A DNA stretch of 64,000 bases from AWTP1-13 sp963775835 (GTDB taxonomy: Bacteria; Pseudomonadota; Alphaproteobacteria; Rhizobiales; Hyphomicrobiaceae), in the NCBI GenBank assembly GCA_963775835.1, contig CAVZKV010000002.1, positions 682,001 through 746,000 on the forward strand, in the 5' to 3' direction. The notes under the pieces were generated by a model. That model searched no databases. It saw nothing but the letters and a program-made list of their open reading frames with translations, and was not told the DNA's origin. The position numbers were made by a program, and so were the translations under genes. Numbering within the stretch: the first letter of the stretch is position 1; every line of letters starts with the position of its first letter. Below are positions 17,620 to 26,180 of this stretch, piece after piece.

Positions 17620-18467
17620 TGACCGGGCCCGCACCTGACCCAGCAGCTCCCGCAACAAGCCCCACAAGAGACCAAGTGCCGGCGCGCCCTGCCGCCACCG
17701 TCGTCATTTTGCGCGACGCTGGCGAGGGCATCGAGGCGTTCATGGTGGTGCGCCACCACGCCATCGATTTTGCCGCCGGGGCCTTGGTCTTTCCCGGCGG
17801 CAAGGTGGACCCGGATGATGCCGACGAGGGCTGGGGCGTGCTTGCCCCGATTTCGGCCACCCCGCCGATGCGACCAGGCTACGTCGCCGCCGCCCGCGAG
17901 AGCTTCGAGGAGGCGGGGCTGATGCTTGCGCGCCGGCAGGGAGCCCGGGACCTGCTGTCGGCGGTCGAGACGCACGAGCTCGTCGATCGGCACCGCGCCA
18001 ACCTGATCGCCGGCAAGGTTTCCTTCCTCGACATCGTGCGGCGCGAACGCCTGACGCTGGCGACCGATCTGATGGTGCCGTTCGCGCACTGGATCACGCC
18101 CGAGGGTGTACCGAAGCGGTTTGACACGCATTTCCTGCTGGTCGCCGCGCCGGTCAATCAGCTCGGTGCCCATGATGGCAGCGAAGCCATCGAGGGTTTG
18201 TGGATCCGGCCGCAGCAGGCCTTGGCCGCGGCCGAAGCCGGTGCCCGCACCTTGGTGTTTGCCACGCAAATGAACCTCACTAAGCTGGCGCATTACGCCA
18301 CCGTCGCGGACGCGATTGCGGCGGCGCGGGCAAGCCCGGTCGTCACCGTGACGCCGCAGGTCGAGCGGCTCCCCGGCGGGCGCCGACGGCTCAAAATTCC
18401 GGCCGCAGCGGGTTATGGGGTGAGCGAAATCGTGGTGACCGCGCCGCCGGCCATGCCGTCGGGCTGA
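17619..18467 (+). CDS. NUDIX hydrolase, NUDT7/NUDT19-like split box
   Basis: NUDIX enzymes hydrolyse nucleoside diphosphates linked to another group. In this 282-residue protein the box is split: VFPGGKVDPDD comes near residue 66, then about 17 extra residues, then AARESFEEAGLML. The spacing is longer than the classical GX5EX7REUXEEXGU, as in coenzyme-A-type NUDT7/19 relatives. That similarity suggests an acyl-CoA or related substrate, which is inference. Translation starts in an ATGA overlap with the upstream gene. Confidence 0.8.
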   Translation: MTGPAPDPAAPATSPTRDQVPARPAATVVILRDAGEGIEAFMVVRHHAIDFAAGALVFPGGKVDPDDADEGWGVLAPISATPPMRPGYVAAARESFEEAGLMLARRQGARDLLSAVETHELVDRHRANLIAGKVSFLDIVRRERLTLATDLMVPFAHWITPEGVPKRFDTHFLLVAAPVNQLGAHDGSEAIEGLWIRPQQALAAAEAGARTLVFATQMNLTKLAHYATVADAIAAARASPVVTVTPQVERLPGGRRRLKIPAAAGYGVSEIVVTAPPAMPSG

Positions 18468-18486
18468 ACCCACATGCCGACTAGGG

Positions 18487-19599
18487 CTAGTTGCTCTTCT
18501 TGCCGCCCTCGGTGACGACGTCGAGAAAGCCGATCGTCTCACGGTTGATGAATTCGACGTCGGGTGCAAAGGCGCCGCCGGCGGCGGCGTGTCCGGTTAT
18601 CGCCGCCGGCCTGATGGTCACCACCTTGACGTTGCGGATGTGCTTTGCGGCATCTTGCGGCTCCCATTCCGGATTGAGCAGGTCCTTGCTGCCGAGCAGG
18701 ATCAGCGTCTTGGCCTTAATGCTCTGCAGGGCCTTGGCGGTGTCGCCGTTGAAGGGTGGCGTGGTGCCGACGTCGTGCCGCTCATAGGCCCAAGTCTGAT
18801 AGATCCAATCGTTGGCATCGAAGGCCTTGATCAGGTTCGTCTCGGTTTGCTGCAGCCAGGGCAGCACGTCGAGCTGGTTGTGGGGGAACTGGTCGCGATT
18901 GATCTCCGGCGTGCGGGCCGCCAAGAGGAGAATGTCGCGCCACAGGCGAATGCCGCGCTCCGGTGGGCTCGCATAGTTGCCCTCCTGCCAGGCCGGATCC
19001 AGCATGATCGCCTTGCGTGAGGCCTCGAGCACGGTCACCGTCCACGCCGGCGTCTTCGCCAGCGGCACCAGCGCCACCAGGGCATCCATGAACTCGGGAT
19101 GGGAGACACCCCATTGCAGGGTTTGCATGCCACCCATGGACGGCCCAACCACAGCCGCGACGTGGTTGAGGCCCAGATGCTCGGTGAGCAACCGGTGTTG
19201 CGAGGCGACCATGTCGCGGATCGCGAACTTGGGGAACTGCATGCGCGGTTGCGCGCCGCTGTTGCTCGGCGACGTGGTCAGGCCGTTGCCGATCGCATCG
19301 GTACAGATGATAAAATATTTGTCGGGATCCAGCGCCTTGCCCGGGCCAATCATGAAATCCAAACGATGGTGATTGCCGCTGATGGCGGTCACCATCAAAA
19401 TCGCATTGCTTTTGTTGGCGTTGAGCTTGCCATGCGTCACGTAGGAAATGGAAAAGTCCTTGATCAGCTCGCCGCTTTCCAACTTGAAATCGCCCATGGC
19501 GTAGAGCTGGTGCGGCGCCTGCTCGGGTGAATGCGCCTTGGCCGCCGGCGCGGCCAAAAGCAGGATTAAAGTTAACGTGCCTCGAAGCGTCCAAGCCAT
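18487..19599 (-). CDS. Exported alpha/beta hydrolase, homoserine acetyltransferase (MetX)-like
   Basis: The 370-residue protein has the MetX-type alpha/beta-hydrolase fold: TDAIGNGLTTSPS, the nucleophile in VGPSMGGMQ, an acid region around LLGSKDLLNPEWE and a His in TGHAAAGG. The start chosen is the ATG complementary to 19597-19599. It gives a clean signal peptide (MAWTLRGTLTLILLLAAPAAKA), so the protein is probably periplasmic. Cytoplasmic MetX makes O-acetylhomoserine. An exported copy is unlikely to do that and may be a hydrolase or acyltransferase of unknown substrate. It is divergent from the small gene at 19778. Confidence 0.82.
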   Translation of the reverse strand: MAWTLRGTLTLILLLAAPAAKAHSPEQAPHQLYAMGDFKLESGELIKDFSISYVTHGKLNANKSNAILMVTAISGNHHRLDFMIGPGKALDPDKYFIICTDAIGNGLTTSPSNSGAQPRMQFPKFAIRDMVASQHRLLTEHLGLNHVAAVVGPSMGGMQTLQWGVSHPEFMDALVALVPLAKTPAWTVTVLEASRKAIMLDPAWQEGNYASPPERGIRLWRDILLLAARTPEINRDQFPHNQLDVLPWLQQTETNLIKAFDANDWIYQTWAYERHDVGTTPPFNGDTAKALQSIKAKTLILLGSKDLLNPEWEPQDAAKHIRNVKVVTIRPAAITGHAAAGGAFAPDVEFINRETIGFLDVVTEGGKKSN

Positions 19600-19693
19600 G
19601 GCAAAACTCCCAAGCAACCGGCGATAGGCCGCAGCGATTAACGCACCCGAGGCAGACTTTGTCAAAAACGGATGTCGCCGCGCACCCCCAAAT

Positions 19694-19712
19694 GTTGACT
19701 CGTTTGGTCAAC
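19694..19712. promoter_or_regulatory. Dyad in the divergent region before the MetX-like gene
   Basis: GTTGAC (19694-19699) and GTCAAC (19707-19712) form a perfect 6-bp inverted repeat with a 7-base spacer. It sits between two divergent genes, 94 bases above one start and 66 above the other, where a repressor or activator could act on both. No regulator gene is adjacent. Confidence 0.4.
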
Positions 19713-19777
19713 AATAGTTAGTCTTGCCCGATCCGCCTGTCGCTGGTGGCAGGCGCCCACACAACGGGCGATACTCC

Positions 19778-20191
19778 ATGTCCGACAGCGCTCGACCTAT
19801 CGCCGTGCAGTCGCTCACCCATTGCGACGTTTGTTGTTCGGGACGGCACGTCGAAATCGGTTTCACGGACCACTGCGGCAAGCCGGGCCTCATCTATTTG
19901 CCGCACGAGAACCTGAGCGCGTTGCTGCTGACCTTGTCGGCGGCGCTGCGGGAGGCCAGCGAGCGGCGCACCGGTGCGACCGGCATGCATCTCGTGCACC
20001 CCTTGGCCGCTTGGGGGCTCGATCCCAACGGCGATGATCAATCGATCATTCTGACGCTGAGGGCGCCCGACGGTTTCGACGTTTCCTTCAGAGCCGCAGC
20101 CCCGGTGGCCTCGGCGCTTGGCGAAGCGCTCAAGCGCGCGCGTGCGCCGGCCAAGCCGGCTTCGCGCGCGCGCCTGCGCCACGAGGCTTAG
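19778..20191 (+). CDS. Hypothetical protein
   Basis: A 137-residue protein I do not recognise. The N-terminal third has a Cys-rich patch (HCDVCCSG) that could bind metal. The middle is amphipathic helix (ALLLTLSAALREASERR), then a His-containing strand region. The C-terminus is basic (KRARAPAKPASRARLRHEA). The ATG at 19778 is the start chosen; the frame is open 18 codons further up. Its stop overlaps the stop of the opposite-strand gene by four bases. Codon pattern is like its neighbours, so it is probably real. Confidence 0.55.
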   Translation: MSDSARPIAVQSLTHCDVCCSGRHVEIGFTDHCGKPGLIYLPHENLSALLLTLSAALREASERRTGATGMHLVHPLAAWGLDPNGDDQSIILTLRAPDGFDVSFRAAAPVASALGEALKRARAPAKPASRARLRHEA

Positions 20192-21244
20192 TTGGCCTTC
20201 ACCCCGGCCGCCCGGATCACGGCCCCCCATTTGGCGACTTCCGACTCCAGCTGCGCCTTCAAGGCCGCGGGCGTGGCGAGATCCTGCGCCACGGGCACCG
20301 TTGCCAATCCGGCCATGCGCTCGATCACCACCGGTTCTTGCAAGGCTCCTTGCAGGGCCGCCGTCAGCTTCTCCAGCACCTCCTTGGGCAGGCCTTTGGG
20401 CCCCCAGAGCGCGTGCCAGGCCGCAACCTCGAAGCCCTTGACCCCCGACTCATCGAGCGTTGGCAGCTCGGCCAGCAAGGCAATGCGGGTTTTGGTGGTG
20501 GCGGCGAAGCCTCTAATGGTGCCGGCCTTGATCTGGTTGGCCGTGCCGGTGGTCTGATCGCACATCATGTCGAATTGACCGCCCACCAGGTCGTTCATGG
20601 CGGGGCCGGTGCCGCGGTAGACGACGGCATTCATCTTGATATTGAGCGCACTCATCAACATCAGTCCGCACAGATGCGCCGCCGAGCCGATGCCCGCGTG
20701 CGCATAGGTCACCTGGTCCTGCTTTTCCCTGAGCCACGCCATCAGCTCGCCGATATCCTTGGCCGCCAGGGACTTCTTGCCGACGATGGTCATCGGCACG
20801 TCGGTGATGCGTCCGATCGGATCGAAATCGTTGAACACGTCGTAGCGCAAGTTGTCGTAGAGCGCCGGCGCGGTCGATTGACCGATGTGCCAAACCAGCA
20901 GCGTGTAGCCGTCGCCCGCGGCCTTCGCCACCCGGCCGACGCCGATCGTGCCCCCCGCGCCCCCGACGTTTTCCACCACGATCTGCTGGCCCAGCGTCCG
21001 GCCCATGGGCTCGGCGATCAGCCGGGCCACCGTGTCCGTGGGGCCGCCGGCCGCCGCTGGCACCACCATGGTGATGGGCCGCGTCGGGAAGGCCTGCTGC
21101 GCCGTGCTGCCCGTCGCGGTCGCCGCCAACACGGCCAGCAGTGAAGCCAAGGTCTTGCCCCGCAGCCTGCCCTCGGGTCTGGGCAAGAGCCTGGCCGAGA
21201 GTTCTGGCCAAGAGTCTGGCCAAGATCCTCGTTTTGAGTTGCAT
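20188..21244 (-). CDS. Tripartite tricarboxylate transporter substrate-binding protein (TctC/Bug family), apparent N-terminal frameshift
   Basis: Bug/TctC proteins are periplasmic receptors for carboxylates. The mature protein is clear: AFPTRPITMVVPAAAGGPTDTVARL, then GAGGTIGVGRVAKAAGDGYT, down to a stop at 20188. No ATG opens this frame. The nearest good start, the ATG complementary to 21242-21244, is one frame off. The shift falls in a 12-base tandem repeat, where one unit has 13 bases (extra base near 21202). Removing one base joins the ATG to the mature frame. Otherwise a TTG at 21150 would give about 320 residues with a weak signal peptide. No TctA/TctB membrane genes are nearby. It lies 118 bases downstream of the tartrate-dehydrogenase-like gene. 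Confidence 0.8.
21179..21226. repeat. 12-base tandem repeat in the tctC leader region
   Basis: On the minus strand four units of the type ACTCTTGGCCAG follow each other with 11, 12, 13 and 12 bases. The 13-base unit (21191-21203) shifts the frame between the upstream ATG and the TctC coding frame. A more degenerate unit continues to about 21167. Confidence 0.7.
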
Positions 21245-21362
21245 GTCGCTCTCCCTGGAAATGGCAGCCGCAGGATAGCCAAGGCGGCAACCCCTGACCA
21301 CGCCGCCAGACCAAGGGGGGCCCGTGCCAGGCGCGGCCCGAAGCCCTCGCGACTTGGCAGCC

Positions 21363-22439
21363 TCAAAGGTTGTCGCCCATCAGCGCGTCGCAAACCGCCG
21401 TCGTCACCTGCCGCGTGGTGGCGGTGCCACCGAGGTCGGGCGTGTGCAGCGTCGCGTCGGCCGTGACCCGCTCGATCGCCCGCATCAGCCGGCCCGCCGC
21501 CGCCCTTTCGCCGAGATGCTCCAGCATCAACACCCCCGTCCAGAAGGTGCCGATCGGATTGGCGATACCCTTGCCCATGATGTCGAACGCCGAGCCGTGG
21601 ATCGGCTCGAACATCGATGGAAAGTTGCGTTCGGGGTTGAGATTGGCGGTGGGGGCGATGCCGAGCGAACCCGCCAGGGCCGCCGCCAAGTCCGACAGGA
21701 TATCGGCGTGCAGGTTGGTGGCCACCACCGTGTCGATGCTTTCCGGCTTCAAGGTCATGCGCACGGTCATGGCATCGACCAGCATCTTGTCCCAGCTCAC
21801 GTCCGGGAACTCGCCCGCGACCTCGAGCGCGATTTCGTCCCAAAGCACCATGCCGTGGCGCTGTGCGTTCGACTTGGTGACCACCGTGAGCAGCTTGCGC
21901 GGCCGCGAGCGCGCCAAGGCGAAGGCAAAGCGCATGATGCGGGCGATGCCGGCGCGCGTGAACATTGACACATCCGTGGCCGCCTCCTCGGGCAAGCCGC
22001 GGTGCACCCGGCCGCCCACGCCGGCATATTCGCCTTCGGAGTTCTCGCGCACGATCACCCAATCGAGCTCGGGACCCGATACCCGCCGCAGCGGTGAGGT
22101 GATGCCGGGTAGGATCCGCGTTGGCCGCACATTGGCGTATTGATCGAAGGGCTGGCAGATGGCGAGCCGCAAGCCCCACAGCGTGATATGGTCGGGCACA
22201 TCGGGGGCGCCCGCCGAACCAAACAGCAGCGCATCGTGGTTGCGGATGAGGTCGAGACCGTTCGCCGGCATGAAGGCGCCGGTGTCTTTGTAGCGCTGCG
22301 ACCCCCAGTCGAAATGCTCAAAGGCGAGCGCAAAACCACCATCCCGCCTGGCGCAAGCACAGAGCGCCTCGACGCCGGCGGCGATCACCTCGCCACCGAT
22401 GCCGTCGCCGGGAATGGCGGCAATTCGATACTGACGCAT
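21363..22439 (-). CDS. Tartrate dehydrogenase / isopropylmalate dehydrogenase family protein
   Basis: A 358-residue metal- and NAD-dependent beta-decarboxylating dehydrogenase. The N-terminus AAIPGDGIGGEV, the ENSEGEYAGVGGR loop, the metal-binding ATNLHADILSDLAAALAGS and the FEPIHGSAFDIMGKGIANP block are characteristic. These match tartrate dehydrogenase (TtuC-like) better than LeuB. The start chosen is the ATG complementary to 22437-22439, six codons into the open frame. The TctC-type receptor downstream fits uptake and oxidation of a hydroxy-dicarboxylate, but the substrate is inferred. Confidence 0.85.
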   Translation of the reverse strand: MRQYRIAAIPGDGIGGEVIAAGVEALCACARRDGGFALAFEHFDWGSQRYKDTGAFMPANGLDLIRNHDALLFGSAGAPDVPDHITLWGLRLAICQPFDQYANVRPTRILPGITSPLRRVSGPELDWVIVRENSEGEYAGVGGRVHRGLPEEAATDVSMFTRAGIARIMRFAFALARSRPRKLLTVVTKSNAQRHGMVLWDEIALEVAGEFPDVSWDKMLVDAMTVRMTLKPESIDTVVATNLHADILSDLAAALAGSLGIAPTANLNPERNFPSMFEPIHGSAFDIMGKGIANPIGTFWTGVLMLEHLGERAAAGRLMRAIERVTADATLHTPDLGGTATTRQVTTAVCDALMGDNL

Positions 22440-22577
22440 GAGCCCCCTCGCGACCACTGCCGCGCTCGGTTCGGCGGCTCCTTAGACGATTGGCCACTCT
22501 AAGCGGCGAGGGCGTCGGCTGTCACGCGAAGCTTCGCAAGCGGGCAGGCGCCATTGGCCGCCGGCGAGGGCAAGCCG

Positions 22578-23126
22578 CTACATGCCCCTGGCACCGCGCC
22601 CAATGGCGGCAATGCCGGTGCGCGATACCTCCAGCAGACCCAGCTCCGTCATGATGGAGATGAATTGCTCGATCTTGGACGTGCGTCCCGTGATCTCGAA
22701 GACGAAATGCTCGGTGGAAGCGTCGATGACATTGGCACGGAAGATTTCAGCCATGCGCAAAGCCTCGATGCGCTTGTCGCCCTTGCCGGTGACTTTCACC
22801 AGCGCCAACTCGCGCTCCAACAACTCGCCCATCGCGGTGAGGTCGACGACCCGGTGCACATTCACCAGTCTTTCGAGCTGGCTTTTGATCTGCTCCAGCA
22901 CCATGGCGGTGCCGGTGGTCACGACGGTGAAGCGGGAGAGGTGCTTGGCGTGCTCGGTCTCCGACACCGTCAGGCTCTCGATGTTGTAGCCGCGGCCGGA
23001 GAACAAGCCGGCGATGCGCGCGAGCACGCCCGGCTCGTTGTCGACCAGGATTGAGAGCGTATGCGTCTCGGATTTGTCGCTGCGCTCCTCCAGGAAGTAG
23101 GCGGAGCCGGGTTGGGTATTGGCCAT
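22578..23126 (-). CDS. ilvN: Acetolactate synthase small subunit
   Basis: The regulatory subunit of acetohydroxyacid synthase, which senses valine. The 182-residue protein starts at the ATG complementary to 23124-23126; a TTG five codons earlier is in frame. An ACT domain begins at THTLSILVDNEPGVLARIAGLF and continues through RGYNIESLTV. The C-terminal dimerisation half contains FEITGRTSKIEQFI. It lies 147 bases downstream of the large subunit. Confidence 0.95.
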   Translation of the reverse strand: MANTQPGSAYFLEERSDKSETHTLSILVDNEPGVLARIAGLFSGRGYNIESLTVSETEHAKHLSRFTVVTTGTAMVLEQIKSQLERLVNVHRVVDLTAMGELLERELALVKVTGKGDKRIEALRMAEIFRANVIDASTEHFVFEITGRTSKIEQFISIMTELGLLEVSRTGIAAIGRGARGM

Positions 23127-23273
23127 CGTGTTCGCCTTCAAGTCTGATCGGGTCGCCGCTGGCGGCAGCCAGGGGCATTGACGCCGTTTTGCCTGCCATG
23201 GGTGGCAAGAACGGCCGCGGGCGGCGGGGCGTTAAGTAGACGTCGGTGCGGCCGCGGCAGCTTGCCGGTGCGC

Positions 23274-25046
23274 CTAGACCAACACCTTGCCTTCCTTGCC
23301 GATCGCCTTGTCGATCTCCTCTTCCGTCACCTCTTCGCCCAGCAGCATTTCGTGGTGCGCCTTGCCCGAGGGGATCATGGGGAAGCAGTTGGCGAGCGCG
23401 GCGACGCGGCAATCGAACAGCACCGGCTTGTCGTTCGGCGCCTTCAACATCGCCTTGATGGCATCGTCGAGGTCGCCCGGCTTCTCGCAGCGGATGCCGA
23501 TGCCGCCGTAGGCCTCGGCCAGCTTCACGAAATCCGGCATGGCGGCCGTGTAGCTCTCCGAGATGCGGTTGCCGTGCAGGAGCTGCTGCCACTGCCGCAC
23601 CATGCCCATGTACTGGTTGTTGAGAATGAAGACCTTGACCGGCAGCCGGTACTGCACGGCCGTCGACATCTCCTGCATGTTCATCAGGATCGAGGCATCG
23701 CCGGCAATGTCGATGACGAGGGACTTGGGGTGCGCCATCTGTACGCCGATGGCGGCGGGAAAGCCGTAGCCCATGGTGCCCAGGCCGCCCGACGTCATCC
23801 AGCGGTTCGGCTGCTCGAAGCGGAAGAATTGCGCCGCCCACATTTGATGCTGGCCGACCTCGGTGGTGATGTAGGTATCGCGATCCTTAGTGAGTTCATA
23901 CAGCCGCTGGATCGCATACTGTGGCATGATGAAGTCGTCGGAATTCTTGTAGCTCAGGCACTTCTTGGCGCGCCAACGATCGATCTGCGCCCACCAGGTC
24001 TTGAGCGCGGTCTTGTCGACCGTGGCGGCCTTTGCCTTCCAGGCGCGGATCAGCTCCTCCAGGACGTAGGCGACGTCGCCGATCACGGGCACGTTGATCT
24101 TGACGTTCTTGTTGATCGACGAGGGATCGATGTCGATGTGGATCTTCTTCGAACGCGGCGAAAATTGATCGATGCGACCGGTGATGCGATCGTCGAAGCG
24201 CGCGCCGATGCACACCATAACGTCGCAATCGTGCATGGCGAGATTGGCTTCATAGGTGCCGTGCATGCCGAGCATGCCCAACCACTCCTTGTCCGAGGCC
24301 GGAAAGGCGCCGAGGCCCAGCAGCGTGGAGGTGATGGGAAAGCCCGTCAGCCGAACCAGCTCGCGCAAGAGCTGGCTGGCCTTTGGCCCCGAATTGATGA
24401 CGCCGCCGCCCGTATAGAGTACGGGCCGCTTCGCCTGCGCCATCAGATCGACCGCCTGGGCGATGGCGCGGGCATCACCCCGCAGGCGCGGCTGATAGGT
24501 CTTGTGCTTGACGTCCTTGGGTCCCGTGTAGGTGCCGACGGCGAACTGGACATCTTTGGGGATGTCGACCACCACCGGGCCGGGACGGCCCGTGCGCGCG
24601 ACGTAGAAGGCCTCGTGCAGGATGCGGGCGAGGTCCTCCACGCTTTTGACCAGCCAATTGTGCTTGGTGCAGGGTCGGGTGATGCCGACCGTATCGCACT
24701 CTTGGAAGGCGTCGTTGCCGATCAGATGCGTCGGCACCTGGCCGGTGATGCACACAACGGGGATGGAATCCATCAGCGCATCGGTGAGGCCGGTTACGGC
24801 ATTGGTCGCCCCCGGCCCGGAGGTCACCAACACCACGCCGACGCGGCCGGTCGATCGCGCATAGCCTTCGGCCGCATGCACGGCGCCCCCTTCCTGGCGC
24901 ACCAGCACGTGCTTGACCTTCTCCTGTTGGAAGAGCTCGTCATAGATCGGCAAAACCGCGCCGCCGGGATAGCCGAAGATGTGCTCGACGCCCTGATCGG
25001 CAAGCGCCCGAATGACCATCTCGGCGCCGCTCATTGTGAGTGCCAT
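23274..25046 (-). CDS. ilvB: Acetolactate synthase large subunit
   Basis: The thiamine-diphosphate- and FAD-dependent catalytic subunit, which joins two pyruvates (or pyruvate and 2-oxobutyrate) for valine, leucine and isoleucine synthesis. The protein has 590 residues with the start at the ATG complementary to 25044-25046 (MALTMSGAEM). Visible features are GYPGGAVLPIYDEL with the ThDP Glu nearby (VRQEGGAVHAAEGYAR), the FAD-domain block IGARFDDRITG, and the ThDP/Mg motif IAGDASILMNMQE. No ilvC follows ilvN here. The gene lies 84 bases downstream of miaA on the same strand. Confidence 0.96.
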   Translation of the reverse strand: MALTMSGAEMVIRALADQGVEHIFGYPGGAVLPIYDELFQQEKVKHVLVRQEGGAVHAAEGYARSTGRVGVVLVTSGPGATNAVTGLTDALMDSIPVVCITGQVPTHLIGNDAFQECDTVGITRPCTKHNWLVKSVEDLARILHEAFYVARTGRPGPVVVDIPKDVQFAVGTYTGPKDVKHKTYQPRLRGDARAIAQAVDLMAQAKRPVLYTGGGVINSGPKASQLLRELVRLTGFPITSTLLGLGAFPASDKEWLGMLGMHGTYEANLAMHDCDVMVCIGARFDDRITGRIDQFSPRSKKIHIDIDPSSINKNVKINVPVIGDVAYVLEELIRAWKAKAATVDKTALKTWWAQIDRWRAKKCLSYKNSDDFIMPQYAIQRLYELTKDRDTYITTEVGQHQMWAAQFFRFEQPNRWMTSGGLGTMGYGFPAAIGVQMAHPKSLVIDIAGDASILMNMQEMSTAVQYRLPVKVFILNNQYMGMVRQWQQLLHGNRISESYTAAMPDFVKLAEAYGGIGIRCEKPGDLDDAIKAMLKAPNDKPVLFDCRVAALANCFPMIPSGKAHHEMLLGEEVTEEEIDKAIGKEGKVLV

Positions 25047-25130
25047 GCTGGAGGCTCCGTTACGCAAAACCCGCCGCCATAGCAGACGGGCCGCGCATAG
25101 ATAGGGGCGACCACACTGCGGGGTCAACCA

Positions 25131-26067
25131 CTAAGATTTAATGAATGCCAAGATTTCTGCCATTGTCCTTTCCATTTCTTTCGTTTCAAGGGCTCTCCAC
25201 GAAATCATATTTCGTTTGAACCAAGTCATCTGCCGTTTGGCGTACTGGCGGGTCTCGAGTTCGACGGCGGCGGCCGCCGCCGCCAGGCTGTGCGCGGCCG
25301 GCGAGGTGGTCGGCCAGCGGCGCCACCCCCAAGGCGCGCATGATCGGCAGCTCGGCAGCAAGTCCGAGCGCCAACAGGCGGCGCACTTCCTCGAGTGCGC
25401 CGGCCTGCAGCATGCGCTGGAAGCGTTTGGCAATGGCGGCGCCGTGGGTGGCCGGTGGTGGCAGGACGAGCAGGGGGATGGTCTCGCTTGCCTCGAGTAC
25501 CGGCTGACCCGGCTGGCGCTGCCAATAGGCCAGCGAGCGTCCCGTGCTGTCGAGCACCTCAAGCGCGCGCACGATGCGCTGCGGATCGGTGGGCTTGAGC
25601 CGTGCGGCCATGGTCGGGTCGCGTGCCCCCAGTAGCGCGTGCAGCTCCCCTGCCGGGCGTTGCCCTGCTTGTTGCCGCCAGTGGGCCCGCACCGCCGGAT
25701 CGGCGGTGGGCACGGGCGAGAGGCCTTGCAACAGGGCGCGCAGGTAAAGACCCGTGCCGCCGACGATGATGGGGACACGCCCGGCCCGCCGCGCCGCCGC
25801 GATCGCGGCCGCCGCATCCCTCCCATAGCGGCCCGCCGAATAGGCTTCCTGGCCGCTGACGAAGCCATAAAGGGCGTGGGGAAGGCGCACCAGTTCGCCC
25901 TGTTGCGGCCGCGCCGTCAGCACCTCCAGGTCGCGGTAGACCTGCATGCTGTCGGCATTGATGATGACCCCATCGAGGCGCTCGGCCAGCGCCGAGGCCA
26001 GCTGGGACTTGCCGCTGGCCGTCGGCCCGGCAATAACGATGGCGCGTCCTGCCAGGGGTTGGTTCAT
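25131..26067 (-). CDS. miaA: tRNA dimethylallyltransferase MiaA, frame broken near the C-terminus
   Basis: MiaA adds a dimethylallyl group to A37 of tRNAs reading UNN codons. From the ATG at 26067 the frame gives a P-loop AGPTASGKSQLA, NADSMQVYRDL and the VGGTGLYLRALL block. After LADHLAG (near 25297-25303) the proper C-terminus, VELETRQYAKRQMTWFKRN, lies in the next frame and ends at 25131. One extra base in the GC run around 25297-25302 explains this; without it the protein would have about 311 residues. As read, the frame continues into about 40 unrelated residues and stops at 25186. The ETRQYAKRQ part binds tRNA, so a real shift would probably harm the enzyme. Confidence 0.88.
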
Positions 26068-26180
26068 AGGGGCCAGTTAGGCCGCAGTCCCCGGCGCAAA
26101 TCAACTGCCGGGCGACCGCGGCTCGACCGGCGCTGAGCGGCGCCAGCCGCGCGCGAGCCGCCCTTGAGGCCCTAATTGAG

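Noticed and set aside
21363..22179. Long upstream extension of the tctC frame across the dehydrogenase gene
   Set aside because: It lies within another coding gene in a different frame and has no similarity; it only shows that no stop occurs.
23178..25082. Open frame of 634 codons antisense to ilvB
   Set aside because: Shadow of a well-conserved gene; His/Gly/Ala/Asp-rich translation typical of antisense frames.
25047..25130. Attenuator or leader peptide before ilvB
   Set aside because: Only 84 bases after miaA, with no run of Val/Leu/Ile codons and no hairpin followed by T residues.
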